DNA of 64,000 nucleotides, taken from NCBI RefSeq assembly GCF_000633255.1, contig NZ_AYMJ01000023.1, positions 48,543 through 112,542 of the forward strand, in the 5' to 3' direction. Positions 59,477-64,000 of the stretch are shown in pieces (positions within the stretch are counted from its first letter, which is position 1; each line of letters begins with the position of its first letter). The notes beneath the pieces were generated by a model. The model saw only the letters and a program-made list of their open reading frames with translations. It was not told where the DNA came from and ran no database searches. Position numbers and translations under genes: made by a program. The stretch is from Pseudomonas sp. H1h (lineage in GTDB: Bacteria > Pseudomonadota > Gammaproteobacteria > Pseudomonadales > Pseudomonadaceae).

Positions 59477-59821
59477 TCGTTTTTTAACCTGTTGGGCTGC
59501 CCGCTTGGTCTTAGCCTAGGCGGGCGAGGAGGTGCTAGGATACTGATCCGTTTTACTGGCGGCCACGCCTATCAGGCCACTGATCGGTCTATAGGTTGTA
59601 TGGGTTTCCGGCAGAAGCTTTGAGTTTGTCAGCTAAACTCTGCGTTTTCGCCGACGATGCCGTTCCAGTCCTTCGTATTAATCGACCTTTGAGGTGCCTG
59701 TGGCGCCTCGACAAAATGTTGCGCGTGAACAAGCTGGATGAAACACAGTCTGTTCTGCATCGAATATTTATTTGCCGGGGCGCCCTTATGGCGCGTCGCT
59801 ACCGTGAGATAGCCGTCCTCC
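59477..59821. other. Divergent promoter region of M16 gene and ftsY, no gene supported
   Basis: 345 bp. It holds a hairpin, GAGGTGCC-TGT-GGCGCCTC (59691-59709, one G-T pair), and a second GC-rich repeat near 59775-59795. No convincing sigma70 promoter was fixed, and the ftsY start has no clear Shine-Dalgarno. Confidence 0.5.
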
Positions 59822-61309
59822 ATGTTTGGTTCCAACGACGACAAGAAGACCCCAGCTGCGGCTGGCGAGAAGAAAAGCCTGTTCGGATGGCTGCGTAAGA
59901 AACCGCAGGAACCCGTCGTCGAACAGCCGCCTGCGATTCCTGAGCCAGCCCCGGCGCCAGTTATAGAAGAAGAGCCGGCGCCGATCGTTCTACCGATTGC
60001 CGAGCCGGTGCTGCAGCCGGCTGAGCCTGCGCCAGAGCCTGAAGCGCCGGTGGCGGCTGAATTGCCGTCGATTCCGGCGGCTGAGCCGTGGCTGACCTTG
60101 CCGGTAGCGGAAGAGCCGGTGGCATTGGTCGAAGAGGCCGCGCCGCACATCACGCCAGTGATTCCTGCGCCTGCCGCGTTGGTGCCTGAAATTGCTCCAG
60201 CGCCGGTGGTTGAGCCGGTTGTCGAGCCTGCGCCGATTGTTGCCCCGGTTGTACCGGTCGTCCAACCCGCCGAGCCTGCACCTGCACCTGCACCTGCACC
60301 TGTTATCGCTGCGCCAGCCGCGCCGGTTGAGTTGGTGGCTGAAACTCCGGTCGACGCCCCGCGCACCGAAGCAACCAAAGCCGGTTTCTTCGCCCGCCTC
60401 AAACAAGGCTTGTCCAAGACCAGCGCCAGCATCGGCGAGGGCATGGCCAGCCTGTTCCTCGGCCGCAAAACCATCGACGACGATCTGCTCGATGACCTCG
60501 AAACCCGTCTGCTGACCGCTGACGTCGGTGTAGAAGCCACCACGCAGATCATCCAGCGCCTGACCCAGAAGGTTGCCCGCAAGGAACTGGCCGACGCCGA
60601 AGCGTTGTACAAATCCCTGCAGGCCGAGCTGGCCGCGATGCTCAAACCGGTCGAACAACCGCTGAAAATCGCCTCGCAGAACAAGCCATTCGTGATTCTG
60701 GTGGTTGGCGTCAACGGCGCCGGCAAGACCACCACCATCGGCAAACTGGCGAAAAAGCTGCAACTGGAAGGCAAGAAAGTCATGCTTGCCGCCGGTGACA
60801 CGTTCCGCGCCGCTGCCGTTGAGCAGTTGCAGGTCTGGGGCGAGCGCAACAAGATTCCGGTGATCGCCCAGCACACCGGTGCTGATTCGGCTTCGGTGAT
60901 CTTTGACGCCGTGCAGGCCGCCAAGGCCCGTGGCATCGACGTGCTGATCGCTGACACCGCCGGTCGTCTGCACACCAAAGACAACCTGATGGAAGAACTG
61001 AAGAAAGTTCGCCGGGTGATCGGCAAGCTCGACGCCGACGCGCCGCACGAAGTGCTGCTGGTGCTCGACGCCGGTACCGGCCAGAACGCCATCAACCAGG
61101 CCAAGCAATTCAACCAGACCGTCGAACTGACCGGCCTGGCGCTGACCAAGCTCGACGGCACCGCCAAGGGCGGGGTGATTTTCGCCCTGGCCAAGCAGTT
61201 TGGCCTGCCGATCCGCTACATCGGCGTCGGTGAAGGCATCGACGACCTGCGTACCTTTGAGGCCGAACCCTTTGTCCAGGCACTGTTTGCCGAGCGGGAG
61301 CGTTCATGA
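59822..61309 (+). CDS. ftsY: Signal recognition particle receptor
   Basis: 495 residues, like E. coli FtsY (497). The acidic, Pro/Ala-rich A domain (about residues 20-185) has runs such as PEPAPAPVIEEEPAP and a PA repeat. The NG domain begins at about residue 195: G1 GVNGAGKTTTIGKLA, the DTAGR switch, TKLDGTAKGG. It docks SRP-ribosome complexes at the inner membrane and hydrolyses GTP with Ffh. The gene overlaps ftsE by four bases (ATGA), so ftsY, ftsE and ftsX form one operon. Confidence 0.96.
   Translation: MFGSNDDKKTPAAAGEKKSLFGWLRKKPQEPVVEQPPAIPEPAPAPVIEEEPAPIVLPIAEPVLQPAEPAPEPEAPVAAELPSIPAAEPWLTLPVAEEPVALVEEAAPHITPVIPAPAALVPEIAPAPVVEPVVEPAPIVAPVVPVVQPAEPAPAPAPAPVIAAPAAPVELVAETPVDAPRTEATKAGFFARLKQGLSKTSASIGEGMASLFLGRKTIDDDLLDDLETRLLTADVGVEATTQIIQRLTQKVARKELADAEALYKSLQAELAAMLKPVEQPLKIASQNKPFVILVVGVNGAGKTTTIGKLAKKLQLEGKKVMLAAGDTFRAAAVEQLQVWGERNKIPVIAQHTGADSASVIFDAVQAAKARGIDVLIADTAGRLHTKDNLMEELKKVRRVIGKLDADAPHEVLLVLDAGTGQNAINQAKQFNQTVELTGLALTKLDGTAKGGVIFALAKQFGLPIRYIGVGEGIDDLRTFEAEPFVQALFAERERS
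60275..60302 (+). repeat. Hexanucleotide tandem repeat CCTGCA inside ftsY
   Basis: Four exact CCTGCA copies plus a partial one, encoding a Pro-Ala ladder in the A domain. In-frame slippage would lengthen or shorten the linker by two residues. Confidence 0.8.
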
Positions 61310-61977
61310 TTCGTTTCGAACAGGTCGGTAAACGCTACCCGAACGGTCACGTCGGCTTGCATGAGCTGAGCTTTCGAGTCCGTCGTGGCGAGTTTCTGTT
61401 TGTCACCGGCCACTCCGGTGCCGGTAAGTCCACGCTATTGCGCCTGTTGCTGGCGATGGAGCGACCGACCAGCGGCAAGCTGCTGCTGGCCGGACAAGAC
61501 CTGAGCACCATCAGCAACGCACAGATTCCGTTTCTGCGCCGGCAGATCGGCGTGGTGTTCCAGAACCACCAGTTGCTGTTCGATCGCACGGTGTTCAACA
61601 ACGTCGCGCTGCCGTTGCAGATTCTCGGGCTGTCCAAGGCCGAGATCGCCAAGCGTGTCGATTCGGCACTGGAGCGCGTGGCGCTGTCGGATAAAACCGA
61701 TCTGTACCCGGGCGACCTGTCCACCGGTCAGCAACAGCGCGTCGGCATCGCCCGCGCCATCGTTCACCGCCCGGCTCTGCTGTTGGCGGACGAACCGACC
61801 GGTAACCTCGACCCGCGTCTGGCGGCCGAGATCATGGGCGTGTTCGAAGACATCAACCGCCTGGGCACCAGCGTGCTGATCGCCAGTCACGACCTGGCCC
61901 TGATTGCGCGCATGCGGCACCGCATGCTGACCCTGCAGCGCGGCCGATTGATCGGCGACGGGGAGGCCGGCGTATGA
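61306..61977 (+). CDS. ftsE: Cell division ABC transporter-like ATPase
   Basis: 223 residues. Walker A GHSGAGKSTLL, signature LSTGQQQRVGIARAI, Walker B LLLADEPTGNLD, switch His in IASHDLALI. It powers FtsX to activate periplasmic peptidoglycan amidase regulators at the septum. Translationally coupled with ftsY before it and ftsX after it (ATGA at 61974). Confidence 0.96.
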   Translation: MIRFEQVGKRYPNGHVGLHELSFRVRRGEFLFVTGHSGAGKSTLLRLLLAMERPTSGKLLLAGQDLSTISNAQIPFLRRQIGVVFQNHQLLFDRTVFNNVALPLQILGLSKAEIAKRVDSALERVALSDKTDLYPGDLSTGQQQRVGIARAIVHRPALLLADEPTGNLDPRLAAEIMGVFEDINRLGTSVLIASHDLALIARMRHRMLTLQRGRLIGDGEAGV

Positions 61978-62999
61978 GTGCGACACGCAGTCCGAAGGTT
62001 TCCGAGCGCGTGGCCCCGAAGGCCGCTGACCCGCAACCGCCGAAGAAGAAAAAACACGACGATGACGACGGCCCGGACTTCTCCACGCTGTTGCGTTCGT
62101 GGATCGAAAGTCACCGCGCCAGCCTGCTCGACAGCCTGCGTCGCCTCGGCAAGCAGCCAATCGGCAGCTTCTTCACCTGCATGGTGATGGCCGTGGCGTT
62201 GAGCTTGCCGATGGGCCTGTCGCTGCTGATCAACAACGTCGAGCGTCTCGGCGGCTCTTGGCAGCGTGCGGCGCAGATTTCGCTGTATCTGCAACTGGAC
62301 GCCACGCCGGATCAAGGTGAGTCGTTGCGCGAACAGATCAAAGGCATGCCCGGTGTGGCTGATGCTGAATATGTCGGCCGCGATCAGGCGCTGGAGGAGT
62401 TTCAGCAGCAGTCCGGTCTGGGCGAAGCCCTGCGCGAACTCCCGGAAAACCCGCTGCCGGGCGTGGTGCTGGTGACTCCGAAGGAGGTCGACAAGCCGAC
62501 TCTGGAAGCATTAAGACAAAAACTTTCCGAGCTGCCCAAGGTACAACAGGCGCAACTTGATCTAGTCTGGGTCGAGCGTCTGGCCGCCATCCTCAAGCTC
62601 GGCGACCGGTTTGTCTTCGGTCTGACGGTGTTGCTGGTTTCTGCATTACTTTTGGTGATAGGCAATACCATTCGTCTTCATATTGAAAACCGCCGCACAG
62701 AGATAGAAGTGATTAAACTCGTCGGCGGCACCGACAGCTACGTGCGTCGTCCTTTCCTTTATATGGGCGCGTTGTATGGCTTCGGTGCGGGGGTTCTGTC
62801 CTGGGGGGTGCTGGCGTTCGGCCTTAACTGGCTGAATGACGCGGTAGTTGGACTGGCCGGCTTGTACGGCAGTGATTTCGCGCTGGCCGGAGTGCCAGTT
62901 GCCGACGGTCTGTCGCTCTTGCTTGGCGCGGTGCTGTTGGGTTATATCGGTGCATGGATTGCAGTCGCACGTCATCTCAGGGAGCTGGCGCCGAAGTAG
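61974..62999 (+). CDS. ftsX: Cell division protein FtsX
   Basis: 341 residues. A long basic and acidic cytoplasmic tail (KAADPQPPKKKKHDDDD) precedes the first transmembrane helix (PIGSFFTCMVMAVALSLPMG). The periplasmic loop (residues about 85-215) binds EnvC-type activators, followed by three helices (LGDRFVFGLTVLLVSALLL, FLYMGALYGFGAGVLSWG, GLSLLLGAVLLGYIGAWI). Complex partner of FtsE. rpoH follows 115 bp later. Confidence 0.95.
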   Translation: MSATRSPKVSERVAPKAADPQPPKKKKHDDDDGPDFSTLLRSWIESHRASLLDSLRRLGKQPIGSFFTCMVMAVALSLPMGLSLLINNVERLGGSWQRAAQISLYLQLDATPDQGESLREQIKGMPGVADAEYVGRDQALEEFQQQSGLGEALRELPENPLPGVVLVTPKEVDKPTLEALRQKLSELPKVQQAQLDLVWVERLAAILKLGDRFVFGLTVLLVSALLLVIGNTIRLHIENRRTEIEVIKLVGGTDSYVRRPFLYMGALYGFGAGVLSWGVLAFGLNWLNDAVVGLAGLYGSDFALAGVPVADGLSLLLGAVLLGYIGAWIAVARHLRELAPK

Positions 63000-63038
63000 A
63001 ATCTTTTTTGCGCGTGATTGACCTTGCGGTTTTTTTGG

Positions 63039-63065
63039 GAACTTGTACTTGAATTCCCGGTCAAT
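63039..63065 (+). promoter_or_regulatory. Possible AlgU (sigma E-type) promoter of rpoH
   Basis: GAACTT (63039-63044), 16 bp, TCAAT (63061-63065) resembles the GAACTT-N16-TCTGA form. AlgU-dependent rpoH transcription is known in P. aeruginosa. Confidence 0.45.
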
Positions 63066-63114
63066 TTTTCGCAGTGCCGAGAGGCACGAGTATGTAAGTG
63101 GGAGGTTTTTTCGC

Positions 63115-63969
63115 ATGACCAATTCTTTGCAACCTGCGTACGCGTTGGTTCCGGGTGCGAACCTGGAAGCTTATGTGCACACCGTCAACAGCATTCCTTT
63201 GCTGACGCCGGAGCAGGAGCGTGAACTGGCCGAGAGTCTCTACTATGAGCAGGATTTGGGGGCGGCTCGGCAGATGGTGCTCGCCCACCTGCGTTTTGTT
63301 GTACACATTGCCCGTAGCTATTCCGGCTACGGCCTGGCACAGGCTGACCTGATCCAGGAAGGTAACGTCGGCCTGATGAAGGCCGTGAAGCGCTTCAACC
63401 CGGAAATGGGTGTGCGTCTGGTGTCGTTCGCCGTGCACTGGATCAAGGCGGAAATTCACGAGTTCATCCTGCGCAACTGGCGCATTGTGAAAGTCGCGAC
63501 CACCAAGGCACAGCGCAAGCTGTTCTTCAACCTGCGCAGCCAGAAGAAGCGTCTGGCGTGGCTGAACAACGAGGAGGTCCACCGTGTGGCGGAAAGCCTC
63601 GGTGTCGAGCCGCGGGAAGTGCGCGAGATGGAAAGTCGCCTGACCGGCCATGACATGGCCTTCGACCCGGCCGCAGAAGCGGACGACGACAGCGCTTTCC
63701 AGTCGCCGGCCAATTACCTGGAAGACCACCGGTACGATCCGGCGCGTCAACTGGAAGATGCCGACTGGAGCGACAACTCCAATCACAACCTGCACGAAGC
63801 GCTGGAAGTGCTGGACGAACGCAGCCGCGACATCCTCTACCAGCGCTGGCTGGCAGAAGAGAAAGCCACGCTGCACGACCTGGCGCAGAAGTACAACGTG
63901 TCGGCCGAGCGGATCCGTCAGCTTGAGAAGAGCGCGATGAACAAGCTCAAGTTGTCGATCGCCGCATAA
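63115..63969 (+). CDS. rpoH: RNA polymerase heat-shock sigma factor (sigma 32)
   Basis: 284 residues, identical in length to E. coli RpoH. Region 2 has RFVVHIARSYSGYGLAQADLIQEGNVGLMKAVKRFNP (in pieces) and VSFAVHWIKAEIHEFILRNWRIVKVAT. The RpoH box QRKLFFNLRS follows; region 4 ends with DLAQKYNVSAERIRQLEKSAMNKLK. The start at 63115 follows GGAGG nine bases away; an in-frame extension to 63043 is unlikely. It directs heat-shock gene transcription and is controlled by chaperones and FtsH proteolysis. Confidence 0.97.
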   Translation: MTNSLQPAYALVPGANLEAYVHTVNSIPLLTPEQERELAESLYYEQDLGAARQMVLAHLRFVVHIARSYSGYGLAQADLIQEGNVGLMKAVKRFNPEMGVRLVSFAVHWIKAEIHEFILRNWRIVKVATTKAQRKLFFNLRSQKKRLAWLNNEEVHRVAESLGVEPREVREMESRLTGHDMAFDPAAEADDDSAFQSPANYLEDHRYDPARQLEDADWSDNSNHNLHEALEVLDERSRDILYQRWLAEEKATLHDLAQKYNVSAERIRQLEKSAMNKLKLSIAA

Positions 63970-63985
63970 CCGGCGAGCTGGCCAT

Positions 63986-64000
63986 AAAAAACGCCCCGAT
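63986..64000 (+). terminator. Left half of the rpoH terminator, cut by the window end
   Basis: AAAAAACGCCCCGAT is the A-tract and rising arm of a GC-rich stem; the falling arm and T tract would lie beyond 64000. Confidence 0.5.

Noticed and set aside
59596..59898. 100-codon + strand frame running into ftsY
   Set aside because: Overlaps the ftsY start in another frame and has no ribosome binding site or known motif.

Overview
This 64 kb window is chromosomal DNA from a Pseudomonas of the fluorescens group. Three things point there: GC-rich coding sequence throughout, a gene order that follows the P. aeruginosa PA0316 (serA) to PA0376 (rpoH) backbone as I recall it, and about sixteen copies of the P. 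fluorescens-type REP palindrome (core CGAGCAAGCCCGCTCCCAC) between gene ends. Neither the species assignment nor the synteny was tested by a search. No rRNA, tRNA, CRISPR array, insertion sequence or phage gene was seen.

Layout. 1-6453: 5' end of a penicillin-acylase-type gene, a thioredoxin-fold lipid-anchored-like protein, a serine hydrolase, DUF2059, a 2OG-Fe(II) oxygenase, DUF523, a shortened periplasmic solute-binding-like protein, DUF4399, then serA. 6660-8759: a D-2-hydroxyglutarate dehydrogenase next to serA and a fumarylacetoacetase-fold enzyme. 9018-10961: two tandem SdiA-regulated beta-propeller proteins. 11111-21307: housekeeping genes rpiA, ilvA, rppH, ptsP, lgt and thyA, with several conserved small proteins.

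21433-31053 is accessory: a cadR/cadA cadmium-efflux pair with a textbook MerR-type operator, then a phosphonate module (LysR regulator, 2-aminoethylphosphonate-type ABC transporter, FAD oxidoreductase, PhnZ-like diiron HD oxygenase) that has no phnY, phnW or phnX beside it. 31176-39384 returns to backbone: a DUF3482 GTPase with DUF2868, folA, a TcyP-like cystine carrier, pchP and ilvD.

39643-43137 is the most striking part. Between ilvD and an rlmI-like gene lies a compact four-gene operon: a 23-codon peptide gene with its own promoter and ribosome binding site, a SagB/ThcOx-type FMN dehydrogenase, an AurF-type diiron oxygenase in which all seven metal ligands align, and a Bcr/CflA-type MFS exporter. 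A perfect 11-bp stem-loop separates the peptide from the enzymes, and the three enzyme/exporter genes overlap one another. There is no YcaO, radical SAM or cyclodehydratase. I propose it as an undescribed peptide-derived natural product (RiPP-like) system.

43357-64000: rlmI, a PfpI-family protein, an HDOD protein, mutM, a ferredoxin, coaD, the laoABC/laoR long-chain alcohol oxidation locus with a 30-bp inverted repeat upstream of laoR, an sseA-type sulfurtransferase, an AraC regulator coupled to a YheT-type hydrolase, rsmD, an M16 peptidase pair, and ftsY-ftsE-ftsX-rpoH. A possible AlgU-type promoter precedes rpoH. All calls come from reading the sequence; family names rest on recognised motifs and remembered homologues.
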